This document shows, one piece after another, positions 16,131 to 24,510 of a DNA stretch of 39,215 bases. A program made the position numbers and the translations under genes. The notes beneath the pieces were generated by a model. That model was not told the DNA's origin. It did not search any database and saw nothing but the letters and a program-made list of their open reading frames with translations. Positions within the stretch are counted from its first letter, which is position 1. Each line of letters begins with the position of its first letter. This DNA comes from Treponema sp. (GTDB lineage: Bacteria; Spirochaetota; Spirochaetia; Treponematales; Breznakiellaceae): positions 1 to 39,215 of the forward strand of contig JAIRQF010000059.1 of assembly GCA_031256635.1 (NCBI GenBank). Reading direction: 5' to 3'.

Positions 16131-16178
16131 TAATCGATTTTGATTGGTTTACATCCTTCTTAATGGCTGAATTGATTG

Positions 16179-16218
16179 AGGCTGTTCTAAAAATTATTTT
16201 TGGAATAGCCTTTTTTTT
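16179..16218 (+). terminator. Rho-independent terminator of the pspA operon
   Basis: AGGCTGTTC (16179-16187) pairs with GAATAGCCT (16203-16211) with one G-U pair, followed directly by a run of eight T (16211-16218). Confidence 0.85.
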
Positions 16219-16636
16219 ATATAAAAATTTTTCAAAAAACTTTCAAAATAGGTTGATCTGTTTTTTATATTTTTATATATTATCACCAGATAGAATTTCA
16301 ATTTAATTTGATTGCTATACCATTTCATAGTGAGAATTGTGCATAATAAAGTTTTTTGATCCTGACTTAATTATGAACCGGTTAATATATTGTTTTTGTG
16401 GAAAATATATGTATATAACCTTAACAAATGGGTATTTGTGTCAATTTAATTAACGGTTATTAATGAATTTCTTTATTACAAATAACAGATAGCGTTAATT
16501 CCTTATCAGATAAAGAGTTACGTATTTTATTTTTGTGAGTTTTTTATAATAATAAAAATGTTAAAATAAGCAAATAGTTTTACTTGTGGAAATCCGGTGA
16601 ATACAGGTGGAATTGTTAAAATTTAGGAGTTTTACG
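16219..16636 (+). other. AT-rich untranslated region between pspA and EF-G
   Basis: About 420 very AT-rich bases with stops in all frames and no RNA gene I can recognise. A TATAAT at 16545-16550 has no matching -35 box, so the EF-G promoter is undecided. The ribosome site AGGAG (16625-16629) is the only clear element. Confidence 0.5.
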
Positions 16637-18724
16637 ATGAATGATGATATCGGCAGAATGCGTAACATTGGAATCAGCGCGCACATCGACTCGGGAAAAA
16701 CCACCCTGTCTGAGCGTATTCTGTTTTACAGCAAAAAAATTCACGCAATTCACGAAGTCCGGGGCAAGGACGGAGTCGGCGCTACAATGGACCATATGGA
16801 ACTTGAGCGCGAACGCGGTATCACAATTCAATCCGCCGCGACCCAGGTGACATGGAAAGACCATACCATCAATGTTATCGATACGCCCGGCCATGTGGAT
16901 TTTACCATCGAAGTTGAAAGATCCCTTCGCGTTCTTGACGGCGCGATTCTTGTGCTTTGCGCGGTAGGCGGGGTGCAGTCTCAATCCATCACTGTTGATC
17001 GCCAGCTTAAGCGCTACAACGTGCCGCGTATCGCTTTTGTAAACAAGTGCGATCGCACAGGCGCGAATCCGTTTAAAGTGCGTCTCCAACTGCGCGAAAA
17101 ACTCGGCCTTAACGCGGTTATGATTCAAATTCCAATCGGGCTTGAAGACAAACTTGAAGGAATTATAGACCTTATTTCCATGAAAGCTGTTTATTTTGAC
17201 GGGCCGCAGGGAGAAACAATCAGATGCGCGGAAATTCCCGCTCATTTAAAAGCTGACGCTAATAAATACCGCGAAGAATTGCTGGACGCGGTTTCAATGT
17301 TCTCCGACGAGCTTGCCGAAAAATTTCTTGGCGGGGAAGCAATTCCCGATGAGATGATACATGCCGCGATTCGCAAAGGAACATTGTCTGAGCAATTTGT
17401 GCCTGTAATGCTTGGCTCCGCTTATAAATTCAAGGGTATTCAGCCGCTTTTGGACGGCGTGACGCATTATCTTCCCAATCCGACCGAAGTCAAAAATTTC
17501 GCCCTCGACCTTGATAAAAACGAAGAAAAAGTTGAGCTTAACGCCAATGAAAATAACGCGACAGTAGCGCTTGGCTTTAAACTGGAAGACGGTCAATATG
17601 GACAAATAACATATGTGCGGATATATCAGGGAAAGCTGAAAAAAGGCGAGGAGCTTTTAAATACCCGCGCGCGCAGGAAATTTAAAATCGGACGTTTAGT
17701 GCGCATGCATGCGGACAGCATGGAAGATATTAACGAAGGATCCCCTGGTGATATTGTCGCTCTCTTTGGAATTGAGTGCGCAAGCGGCGATACATTCTGC
17801 GGCGGCAATCTCAATTACGCCATGACCTCCATGTTTGTGCCGTCTCCTGTTATTTCTCTCGCGGTTATGCCGAAAGACAAAAAAAGTTCCGATCAAATGG
17901 CAAAAGCGCTCAACCGTTTTACAAAAGAAGATCCAACTTTTCAGACATATGTCGATCCTGAATCGAACCAGACAATTATTAAAGGGATGGGAGAGCTTCA
18001 TCTTGAAGTTTACATTGAACGGATGCGGCGCGAGTACAAGTGCGAAGTAGAGACCGGCATGCCTCAGGTTGCCTACCGGGAGACAATCACGCAAAAAGCG
18101 GAGTTTAATTACACTCACAGAAAACAAACAGGCGGCGCCGGCCAGTTCGGGCGCGTTGCGGGGTATATGGAAGCGTATTCTGGCGGCGATTATGAATTTG
18201 TCGACATGATTAAAGGCGGCGCGATTCCCACTGAGTATGTGCCAAGCTGTGACAAGGGATTTAAAGAGGCGATTAAAAAAGGCAGCCTGATAGGTTTCCC
18301 GATTGTAAATATCCGCTGTGTTATTAATGACGGACAGAGCCACCCTGTCGATTCATCGGATATAGCCTTCCAGTCCGCTGCAATCGGCGCTTTCCGCGAA
18401 GCGTATAACAAGGCAAAACCGTGTATTCTTGAGCCAATCATGAAAGTGGCGGTGGAAGGCCCTACGGAGTTTCAGGGGAATATTTTCGGCTCGATTAATC
18501 AAAGGCGCGGTATAATTTCATCTTCTGTTGAAGACGGACATTTTTCCCGCGTAGAAGCCGAAGTGCCGTTAAGTGAAATGTTCGGCTATTCCACAGTTCT
18601 GCGTTCGCTCACGCAGGGAAAAGCCGAGTTTACGATGGAATTTGAAAAATACTCAAAAGTTCCCATGAGCGTTTCAGAAGAACTGATAAAAGCGGCGGAA
18701 GCCAGGCGCAAATCAGGAAAATAA
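16637..18724 (+). CDS. fusA: Elongation factor G, spirochaete/mitochondrial EFG1 type
   Basis: EF-G is the GTPase that moves tRNAs and mRNA through the ribosome. The 695-residue protein has P-loop AHIDSGKT (15-22), RERGITI, DTPGH, NKCD, the later beta-barrel and ribosomal S5-like domains, and the C-terminal EF-G IV/V domains ending [16 protein letters not shown]. The Ser in HIDSGKT (usual bacterial EF-G has Ala) and [28 protein letters not shown] closely follow mitochondrial EFG1 and the spirochaete/planctomycete/deltaproteobacterial branch, known to act in translocation while a second EF-G recycles ribosomes. The ATG at 16637 is set by AGGAG at 16625; the longer frame from TTG 16607 has no site. 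Confidence 0.95.
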   Translation: MNDDIGRMRNIGISAHIDSGKTTLSERILFYSKKIHAIHEVRGKDGVGATMDHMELERERGITIQSAATQVTWKDHTINVIDTPGHVDFTIEVERSLRVLDGAILVLCAVGGVQSQSITVDRQLKRYNVPRIAFVNKCDRTGANPFKVRLQLREKLGLNAVMIQIPIGLEDKLEGIIDLISMKAVYFDGPQGETIRCAEIPAHLKADANKYREELLDAVSMFSDELAEKFLGGEAIPDEMIHAAIRKGTLSEQFVPVMLGSAYKFKGIQPLLDGVTHYLPNPTEVKNFALDLDKNEEKVELNANENNATVALGFKLEDGQYGQITYVRIYQGKLKKGEELLNTRARRKFKIGRLVRMHADSMEDINEGSPGDIVALFGIECASGDTFCGGNLNYAMTSMFVPSPVISLAVMPKDKKSSDQMAKALNRFTKEDPTFQTYVDPESNQTIIKGMGELHLEVYIERMRREYKCEVETGMPQVAYRETITQKAEFNYTHRKQTGGAGQFGRVAGYMEAYSGGDYEFVDMIKGGAIPTEYVPSCDKGFKEAIKKGSLIGFPIVNIRCVINDGQSHPVDSSDIAFQSAAIGAFREAYNKAKPCILEPIMKVAVEGPTEFQGNIFGSINQRRGIISSSVEDGHFSRVEAEVPLSEMFGYSTVLRSLTQGKAEFTMEFEKYSKVPMSVSEELIKAAEARRKSGK

Positions 18725-18744
18725 AAACCGGAGGTTTTAAGAAA

Positions 18745-19467
18745 ATGATTTTAAGTGAATTAATCAGCAGAAGCCCTGTCAGAATTTTTGAGCAGTTTCT
18801 TGACGGCGGATTAAAAGCCGGAGAAATCGGTATTATCGCTTCACCTAACGGCGTGGGAAAAACTTCGGTGCTTGTTCAGCTTGCCATGGATAAGCTTCTT
18901 CAGGGAAAGAAAGTGATTCATGTTTCCTTTACCCAGCATAAACAATACGTCCCTTTATGGTACGAAGATATATTTGCCGAAATTACCAGTAAAAAAAATC
19001 TTGAAAACGCAGAAGACATTAAAAACGATCTTGTTAAAAACCGCGTGTTGATGAGCTTTAATCAGGACGGAGTTACGAAAGAGCAGATTTTAAAGAGCCT
19101 GCGCGCGATGATAATTGACGGCAGCTTTAAGGCGGATTCGATAATTATTGACGGATTTGATTTTTCCCGCGTGAACAAAGAGGGAATTCAAAACGTTAAA
19201 AATTTCGCGGTTGAACTTGGTTTAAGCATCTGGTACAGCTGTTCAGTAAAGGATTCGGAACAAAGCGCGGGCATTCCATTTGTACTTGGCGGCTTTGCCG
19301 GTATTGTAGACATTATTATTTCATTGCAGCCTAAATCCGATCATGTTGAACTTTCAATTATTAAAGACAGGGGAACTGCTGCCGCCAAACCAATGGCGAT
19401 GAAACTTGATCCGAAAACTTTACTTATACTGGAAAATCCGGTGAAGTTTTCCGCGGAAACCCAATAA
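18745..19467 (+). CDS. RecA/KaiC-fold ATPase
   Basis: A 240-residue single-domain RecA-like ATPase. Walker A is SPNGVGKT (33-40), the Walker B strand is SIIIDGFDF, and VLGGFAGIVDIIISLQPK fits the later core strand. No DNA-binding or helicase insert is seen, so it resembles the KaiC/RadA/DnaB core used as a regulatory or unknown ATPase. GGAGG sits about nine bases before the ATG at 18745, and it follows fusA by 20 bases, so it is likely co-transcribed. The last 44 bases are overlapped antisense by the YggU-family gene. Function unknown. Confidence 0.75.
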   Translation: MILSELISRSPVRIFEQFLDGGLKAGEIGIIASPNGVGKTSVLVQLAMDKLLQGKKVIHVSFTQHKQYVPLWYEDIFAEITSKKNLENAEDIKNDLVKNRVLMSFNQDGVTKEQILKSLRAMIIDGSFKADSIIIDGFDFSRVNKEGIQNVKNFAVELGLSIWYSCSVKDSEQSAGIPFVLGGFAGIVDIIISLQPKSDHVELSIIKDRGTAAAKPMAMKLDPKTLLILENPVKFSAETQ

Positions 19468-19744
19468 CCTCTTTTAATTTTTCTGTGTAAGACTCCGGAA
19501 TCGAAATCGTTTTAATTCTTGATTTTTCTCCTTTTTTTATAACGATGTCGCGTTTTGGACAGTGTAATGTTTTTGCAAGGAATTCGCACAGGTTGTTGTT
19601 TGCTTTGTTGTCCTGCGCCGCTGCGGCAACACGGATGCACAAGCGGTTATCCCTGATTCCCGCAAACTCATTCCTTGATGATCCCGGAAACGCTTTAATT
19701 TGTATGAGGATAACTCCGTTTTCTGTTTGCAGCCAATTCTCCAT
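19424..19744 (-). CDS. YggU/DUF167 family protein
   Basis: A 106-residue protein of the DUF167 (YggU) family, small alpha/beta proteins of unknown function found across life. Family signatures are FPGSSRNEFAGI, LCIRVAAAAQDNKANN (normally ...PAxxGKAN) and VIKKGEKSRIKTISI. The C-terminal end overlaps the convergent ATPase gene by 44 bases, so the two transcripts share a complementary 3' region. A weak CGGA lies near the ATG at 19744. A TATATT about 20 bases upstream could be its promoter. Confidence 0.85.
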   Translation of the reverse strand: MENWLQTENGVILIQIKAFPGSSRNEFAGIRDNRLCIRVAAAAQDNKANNNLCEFLAKTLHCPKRDIVIKKGEKSRIKTISIPESYTEKLKEVIGFPRKTSPDFPV

Positions 19745-19781
19745 ATAATATGTTCCGTTTTAAAATATAACATATTGGACT

Positions 19782-19810
19782 TGTGAGATAACCCGGTTGG
19801 TTGTCTCACA
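19782..19810. repeat. Dispersed palindromic repeat A, copy 1
   Basis: TGTGAGATAACC (19782-19793), loop CGGTT, GGTTGTCTCACA (19799-19810). The one arm difference from the 35046 copy (T for C) still pairs as G-U in RNA. It sits between the divergent YggU-family and PspB-like genes. Confidence 0.75.
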
Positions 19811-19813
19811 ATG

Positions 19814-19842
19814 TTGACGAAGTAATGGAAATAATGTAAATT
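19814..19842 (+). promoter_or_regulatory. Candidate promoter of the PspB-like gene
   Basis: TTGACG (19814-19819), 17-base spacer, TAAATT (19837-19842), followed by CAGGAG before the ATG at 19861. It begins three bases after repeat A. Confidence 0.45.
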
Positions 19843-19860
19843 TCCGTCAGGAGACATTAA

Positions 19861-20085
19861 ATGAACGCATGGATGCTCGTACCGTTAGTTGCTTTATCAA
19901 TACCGATTATTGCCATAATTCTTGGTCACAGAAGCAGCAGTCAAAAAATAAAAATACGGGAGCTTGAAATAAAAAAAGAGATTTTAGAACTTGAAATTGT
20001 TAAACAAAACAGCACCATTAAATTACTGGAAGAAGAAAATAAAAAATACGATAGAATTCTCGGTGAAAAACAGCAGGATAAATAA
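19861..20085 (+). CDS. Small PspB-like membrane protein
   Basis: A 74-residue protein with one N-terminal membrane helix (about residues 5-22) and a charged coiled-coil tail ending LLEEENKKYDRILGEK. This matches the size and layout of PspB, which relays membrane stress to PspA control, but no diagnostic residue proves it. AGGAG lies about eight bases upstream of the ATG. It stands alone between a divergent gene and a convergent one. The pspA operon is 3.7 kb away, which makes a phage-shock-type link reasonable. Could also be an unrelated small membrane protein. Confidence 0.6.
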   Translation: MNAWMLVPLVALSIPIIAIILGHRSSSQKIKIRELEIKKEILELEIVKQNSTIKLLEEENKKYDRILGEKQQDK

Positions 20086-20104
20086 AGGGAACTCCGATAT
20101 AACT

Positions 20105-20719
20105 TTAAATTTTCCGTCCAAGCATTGTTTGTGCCAGCGCAATGTCACCTTCATTAATCGCGGCGCGGATTCGGCTTGAACTGACAGGAAGAGCGCCTTC
20201 CATTACTTCCGGAATAATTTCGGCGGGAATACCGCGCGAAACAAAGAATTTTTCAATCGCACATGCGTCTGTATCAAGACGGTATCCGCAGCGAAAATTG
20301 CTTCCGGCTGTAAAAAAGCCGGGGTTTCCGTATTTTAATAAAACATCCAGAAACTCAATCCCCGGCATTTTTTTGAACTCTTCTGTAAAATCAGCGGCAA
20401 TTATTATTTGTATTCCCAGTTTTTCAAACATCTCCAGCCGTTGTTGAAAATTCTGTATTTCTTTCTGACATTTATTTTCTTCATGCTTTATTCCGCGCTT
20501 TGTACGCCCGTGTTTTTCAGTTTTGTGATTCTGCCGGAATGTTACAATCACAGGCAAATAATTTGCGTTATGCGAAACTATTCTCCTTATTAATTCCAGA
20601 TGTCCGCGGTGAATGCCGTCAAACATTCCGACAGTCATGGATGTTTTTTTTTCCTTATGATTGATTCCAATTATGTTAAATCCGTTATTTGTAAATTGTG
20701 TCCAGTTAATAACTTTCAT
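20105..20719 (-). CDS. RibF-like FAD synthetase (adenylyltransferase domain only)
   Basis: FMN adenylyltransferases make FAD from FMN and ATP. This 204-residue protein has the nucleotidyltransferase signature GMFDGIHRGHLELI and the C-terminal SSSRIRAAINEGDIALAQTMLGR, matching the N-terminal domain of bifunctional RibF. The riboflavin kinase domain normally following it is absent and the gene ends cleanly at the domain edge, so it is a stand-alone adenylyltransferase or a truncated form. The start at 20719 is 14 bases inside the end of the TPR gene and has no ribosome site, pointing to translational coupling. The in-frame ATG further up (20782) lies deep in that gene and is unlikely. Confidence 0.82.
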   Translation of the reverse strand: MKVINWTQFTNNGFNIIGINHKEKKTSMTVGMFDGIHRGHLELIRRIVSHNANYLPVIVTFRQNHKTEKHGRTKRGIKHEENKCQKEIQNFQQRLEMFEKLGIQIIIAADFTEEFKKMPGIEFLDVLLKYGNPGFFTAGSNFRCGYRLDTDACAIEKFFVSRGIPAEIIPEVMEGALPVSSSRIRAAINEGDIALAQTMLGRKI

Positions 20720-22409
20720 GGGTTTTGTCAGCGCTTTTAATTTCTTCAAGTTTGGTCCGGAACAATTCATAATCCGGAGCAAGTTTGACAGCCTTATTAA
20801 TCATGCGGATCGCGCTTTTTTTATTTCCGTTAAAGTAATAAACAAGTCCGCGTAAATAATAAAGCGCAGGATCAGCGTCTGGCTGCGGGTTTAATTTTTT
20901 TCTGATTTTTTCTGCAGCGTCAAGTTCCTTTGAACATTTGGCGTAATCTTCAATACTGAAGGACCATTTCCCGATTAAAGCGCGCGCTTCCCAGTTATCT
21001 TCGCCGGTCAAAGCGAGTCTTTGCGTTACCGCGGCAAGTTCAGGCAGATTATCCTGATTAAGAAATATTTTTCCAGCGAGGATATATTTTTCCAGCGCTT
21101 TTTCCTTTTTCTCCGCAAGCTCCCATGCGTTAGCTGCATTGGCCGCGTAAATGCCGTTTTCTCCCGATGACTTGGCCATTTTAAACGCCTTGTCCCATGT
21201 TTCGGCTGATTTTTTATATTTTTTTAATTCCCAGTAACTGCGCGCAAGCATTGTAAAATAATTAATATCTTTATTAATATCCGCAGGATATTTTAACGCG
21301 AAATCTTTCAGCTCCGCGTATTTTTTCAATTCAAACAGTATTTTTAATTTCTCCGTATACGCGAGTTTTCCTTCGGCGGAATCAGGCCACTCGATTAAAA
21401 TTAAATTAATATAATCTTCAGCTTCGCTGTAACGCTCAAGCCGGAATGACATCCGCGCGGCAAGAAGGAGTTCCCTGCGTGTCCTTACTTTTGAATAGCC
21501 AGTAGTTACGCTGATAATTGCCTCATCCCTTCGCTTCCATGCTTTTTCAAGCTGATCCAGCGCTTTTGAACAGTCATTCATGGCCGCGTAAGTCTCCGCC
21601 AGCCGCAAATGACATTCGGCGTTTATGTTTGACGCGTCTGTCCATTTTTTAAAATAAGTTTCAATAGCGTCCAATCGCGTATCTATTGATATATACTCAA
21701 GATGCGCTTTGCAGACATACCCGCGGTTTTCATTTTCCTGTGTATTGTTATCTGTAAATGTATCCTCCTCTTTTTTTTCTGTTATCTGTTCTGTATTAAC
21801 TTCTCCGCTTTCCTCGTAAGCTGCAGCCGCGAATCCCAACCTGCCGCTTGCGATTAAATCAACATTTACTTCGGCGACCCATTTATTATTAACATGGAAT
21901 ATCAAATATGTGCCGTAAGTGATAATGTTCAGGCTGACATTTGTTCCGTCAAAATCCGATACTTCTGTCCACGCGATACAGGTTTTCGGCGCGTTGTTTT
22001 TCACAACATCAAAGCGAAAATATCCCTTGCTGGAAACAAGCGCAAGATAGTAGGATTCATCGTCCATAATCCGGAAAATGATTCCTGCCGCGGCATATCC
22101 GCCATGGCTGTCAATTTTAAATTTCGCTTCAATTATGTGATCCGTATATTCCGGTTCGGGAATGTCCGTCCACGCGATGCAATTGGTTTTTTTTAAACCC
22201 AGTTCAAGAGCCTTATCTGACAGATAGGAATTATATGATGATTCTGATTTAATGTTAAAAAGGGATTCTTTATTTCTGGGCCGGAATATGGGTAATCCGG
22301 ATGACGGCTTTGCAAAATCTATGATTAGTTTTTCATTGTAAGCGTTATAATTTGACTTACGAACTTTATTGGAGAGTGTATAAATGAGCCTTCTTGAAAA
22401 AGCAACCAT
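20706..22409 (-). CDS. TPR-repeat protein with N-terminal lectin-like domain
   Basis: A protein of about 567 residues. The first ~190 residues (HIIEAKFKIDSHGGYAAAGIIFRIMDDESYYLALVSSKGYFRFDV, LIFHVNNKWVAEVNVDLIASGRLGFAA) look like a concanavalin-like sandwich of the LamG/DUF1080 type. The remainder is a run of TPR helices (e.g. NAECHLRLAETYAAMNDCSKALDQLEKAW, ALYYLRGLVYYFNGNKKSAIRMINKAVKLAP). No signal peptide is seen from the 22409 start. That start overlaps the divergent solute-binding-protein gene by 26 bases and has no ribosome site; upstream in-frame ATGs would overlap more, so the start is unsure. It leads into ribF. Role unknown; protein scaffolding is likely. Confidence 0.72.
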   Translation of the reverse strand: MVAFSRRLIYTLSNKVRKSNYNAYNEKLIIDFAKPSSGLPIFRPRNKESLFNIKSESSYNSYLSDKALELGLKKTNCIAWTDIPEPEYTDHIIEAKFKIDSHGGYAAAGIIFRIMDDESYYLALVSSKGYFRFDVVKNNAPKTCIAWTEVSDFDGTNVSLNIITYGTYLIFHVNNKWVAEVNVDLIASGRLGFAAAAYEESGEVNTEQITEKKEEDTFTDNNTQENENRGYVCKAHLEYISIDTRLDAIETYFKKWTDASNINAECHLRLAETYAAMNDCSKALDQLEKAWKRRDEAIISVTTGYSKVRTRRELLLAARMSFRLERYSEAEDYINLILIEWPDSAEGKLAYTEKLKILFELKKYAELKDFALKYPADINKDINYFTMLARSYWELKKYKKSAETWDKAFKMAKSSGENGIYAANAANAWELAEKKEKALEKYILAGKIFLNQDNLPELAAVTQRLALTGEDNWEARALIGKWSFSIEDYAKCSKELDAAEKIRKKLNPQPDADPALYYLRGLVYYFNGNKKSAIRMINKAVKLAPDYELFRTKLEEIKSADKTHESY

Positions 22410-23694
22410 GATTAATAAGATGTACAATAAAAAATTAAAAAAGTCGATACATTTACCTGAAAGAATTGATATCTTTCTTGTTATTGTCATTCTTATTTTG
22501 ATTATTACCCCGATAATTATCAGCATTTACACAGGAAAGAATGAAGTCAGGCAGGAAACTGTTACTTTGTATCTTTCTCCGCGGTTTGAAGGATTATTGG
22601 GCAGGGAGTTAACAGAAAAATTAATACAGGAATATAAAACTAAAAATCCTGATATTCAGTTCGTTTTTTCTGATATTTCAGGAGAACCGGAGCTTCATGG
22701 CGGAATAATTAATATAAACCTGGATGAAAACCCGGCGCCTGATATTTTTCTTTTTGATGAAGGCAGCTTAAGCGCCTATATTGATAACGATATGTTACTT
22801 GAATTAAATTCCTTTACAGGATATGATTCCGGTTTTCGCCAGCTTGTTATACCGCTTGCTTCCTTTATGGATTTGCTTTTTTATAATATTGAGATTTTAA
22901 CTGCCGCCGGTTTTGATTCACCTCCCAAAACAAGGGATGATTTTCTTGCCTATGCAAGAAGAATTGCAGGATCCGGTTTGAATGTATCCGCCGCCGCGTT
23001 AAGTTTATACCGCGGCGATAAAAGAGCGCTTTCAAGGGATGTCTTTTCCTGGATTTGGGCGGGTGGAGGAAATTTTTGGGTTAACGGAGATAATCCGTTT
23101 CTTAACACCAGGGCCATAATTAATGATATCGCTTTTTTCGGCACTCTAAACCGCGAAGGGCTGCTTGCGCCGTACTTGTTTGAAACGACAGGGGATCAGC
23201 GCCTTATTGAGTTTGCCAGAGGAAGAATAGCGATGATGACCGCTTCTTCGCAGGGTATTCCGTTTTTAAGGGAAAGGATGAAAGACGGCGCGTTCGGCAT
23301 TACCACAATCCCCGATGCAAGCACCGGAGAAAGGTACAGCGCCGGTATATCATCAATTTATACCGCAATTTCCGCTGATTGTAAAAATATAAACGAAGCG
23401 TGGAATTTCCTTTTGTTCCTGGCTGAAAAAAGTCCCTTTATTTGCGCAGAACTAAAAGCTGTTCCCGGAATGGTTTCCAGCTTAATTCCCGGTGATTATG
23501 TAAGCGATGATCCGTATTATTCCAAAGCATGGGAAATATTTGAATATGCCCAAATCGCGGAAAGTTTCTCCGGAAAACCCGGTTTTGAAAAATATGAAAC
23601 TATTTTTCTGGAAGAGCTTCAGGTATTTTTTGGGAGTACCCGCACAGCGCAGCAGACTGTTAACGCGATTCAACGCCGCTGGGATGAAGAATAA
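22384..23694 (+). CDS. ABC-type sugar solute-binding protein, membrane-anchored
   Basis: A 436-residue extracellular solute-binding protein of the maltose/multiple-sugar type (family 1). After a membrane segment at about residues 28-50, the mature part shows VTLYLSPRFEGLLGRELTEKLIQEYKTKNPDIQF, DIFLFDEGSLSAYIDNDMLLELN, a central hinge, and a C-terminal GERYSAGISSIYTAISADCKNINEAWNFLLFLAEK. There is no lipobox Cys, so it stays on the membrane by the N-terminal helix. No permease or ATPase gene is next to it. GGAG (22371-22374) lies upstream of the ATG at 22384; ATG 22411 is a weaker alternative. The overlap with the divergent TPR gene start is unusual. Confidence 0.85.
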   Translation: MSLLEKATMINKMYNKKLKKSIHLPERIDIFLVIVILILIITPIIISIYTGKNEVRQETVTLYLSPRFEGLLGRELTEKLIQEYKTKNPDIQFVFSDISGEPELHGGIININLDENPAPDIFLFDEGSLSAYIDNDMLLELNSFTGYDSGFRQLVIPLASFMDLLFYNIEILTAAGFDSPPKTRDDFLAYARRIAGSGLNVSAAALSLYRGDKRALSRDVFSWIWAGGGNFWVNGDNPFLNTRAIINDIAFFGTLNREGLLAPYLFETTGDQRLIEFARGRIAMMTASSQGIPFLRERMKDGAFGITTIPDASTGERYSAGISSIYTAISADCKNINEAWNFLLFLAEKSPFICAELKAVPGMVSSLIPGDYVSDDPYYSKAWEIFEYAQIAESFSGKPGFEKYETIFLEELQVFFGSTRTAQQTVNAIQRRWDEE

Positions 23695-23706
23695 TGGATG
23701 TTTTTC

Positions 23707-23735
23707 TTGACAGGTTATTTAATTAATTCTATTCT
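23707..23735 (+). promoter_or_regulatory. uma2 promoter predicting a leaderless mRNA
   Basis: TTGACA (23707-23712), 17-base spacer, TATTCT (23730-23735), six bases (TTAAAA), then ATG at 23742. No Shine-Dalgarno. The -35 box is consensus; this is the strongest example of the class. Confidence 0.75.
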
Positions 23736-23741
23736 TTAAAA

Positions 23742-24350
23742 ATGGCGGATACAATAGGCAATTTAGCTCTTGATAAATATTATACATATGCTGATTACAA
23801 GGGCTGGAAACTTGCGGAAGGCGAACGTTATGAGCTAATCTACGGTAAAGCGTACTGTATATCCAAACCTGACGCTTTTGGCATGTCCGCACCGAGCGCG
23901 TATCATCAGCTAATCCTCGGTGAATTACATAGGCAGATCGCTACTTACCTTATAGGCAGACCTTGTAAAGTTTTCCCCGCTCCGTATGATGTCCGGCTAT
24001 TTTATGAAGAAGATGAGAACGACGGTACAGTTGTTCAGCCGGACATTACCATAATCTGCGATCCTAAAAAACGCGGACCTGAAGGCGGAAGAGGCGCACC
24101 GGATTTTATCGCGGAAATTCTTTCACCTTCCAATACAGCTATCGAAATGGAAAGAAAATTCCAGCTTTACCGCGAAGCGGGAGTCCGCGAATATTGGGTG
24201 ATAAATCCTGAACATAAAGCGCTAAGTGTTTATAATTTTAAAGACGGCGCTATTTTCCCTTCAACTTACCGCTCAGCAGATACCGCTAAAATCAGTATTT
24301 TCCCAGATCTTGAGATAAAACTTGAATCTGTGTTTGCGGAAAGCGATTAA
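23742..24350 (+). CDS. Uma2 family (DUF820) PD-(D/E)XK-fold protein
   Basis: A 202-residue protein of the Uma2/DUF820 family, which has a restriction-endonuclease-like fold; functions are mostly unproven, and copies are often mobile or multicopy. The core signature is VVQPDITIICD (Asp101) and PDFIAEILSPSN (Asp111, Glu115), followed by KFQLYREAGVREYWVINPE. The N-terminal GERYELIYGKAYCIS is the usual first strand pair. All catalytic-type acids are present. It starts six bases after a -10 box with no Shine-Dalgarno. It is alone between the solute-binding protein and GH130. Confidence 0.88.
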   Translation: MADTIGNLALDKYYTYADYKGWKLAEGERYELIYGKAYCISKPDAFGMSAPSAYHQLILGELHRQIATYLIGRPCKVFPAPYDVRLFYEEDENDGTVVQPDITIICDPKKRGPEGGRGAPDFIAEILSPSNTAIEMERKFQLYREAGVREYWVINPEHKALSVYNFKDGAIFPSTYRSADTAKISIFPDLEIKLESVFAESD

Positions 24351-24360
24351 TACCGGCTGG

Positions 24361-24468
24361 TTAAGCGTTCATTTCCTGGCTTCACGCAGCCTGCGCGATA
24401 TTACTGAAACTGTCGTAATGTCAAGAGACACACGTTATCTGATCATTTTCTGTTATTTATCCCGTTAA
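24361..24468 (+). pseudogene. Possible gene remnant after uma2
   Basis: In the frame starting TTA at 24361 the sequence reads LSVHFLASRSLRDITETV and on through RDTRYLIIFCYL to a stop at 24466-24468. There is no start codon near the front and no ribosome site, so if real it is the end of a decayed gene. I cannot name a family and it may be chance. Confidence 0.2.
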
Positions 24469-24476
24469 TTTGTTAA

Positions 24477-24505
24477 TTGCCGGGATTATTTTTTAATGTT
24501 ATACT
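24477..24505 (+). promoter_or_regulatory. GH130 gene promoter predicting a leaderless mRNA
   Basis: TTGCCG (24477-24482), 17-base spacer, TATACT (24500-24505), then five bases to the ATG at 24511. Confidence 0.6.
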
Positions 24506-24510
24506 TAATC

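Noticed and set aside
16545-16550. TATAAT before EF-G as its promoter
   Set aside because: No -35-like sequence at a usable distance in a region where AT-rich hexamers are frequent.
17696-18343. 215-codon minus-strand ORF inside EF-G
   Set aside because: Antisense shadow of a highly conserved gene; no start signal and no recognisable protein.
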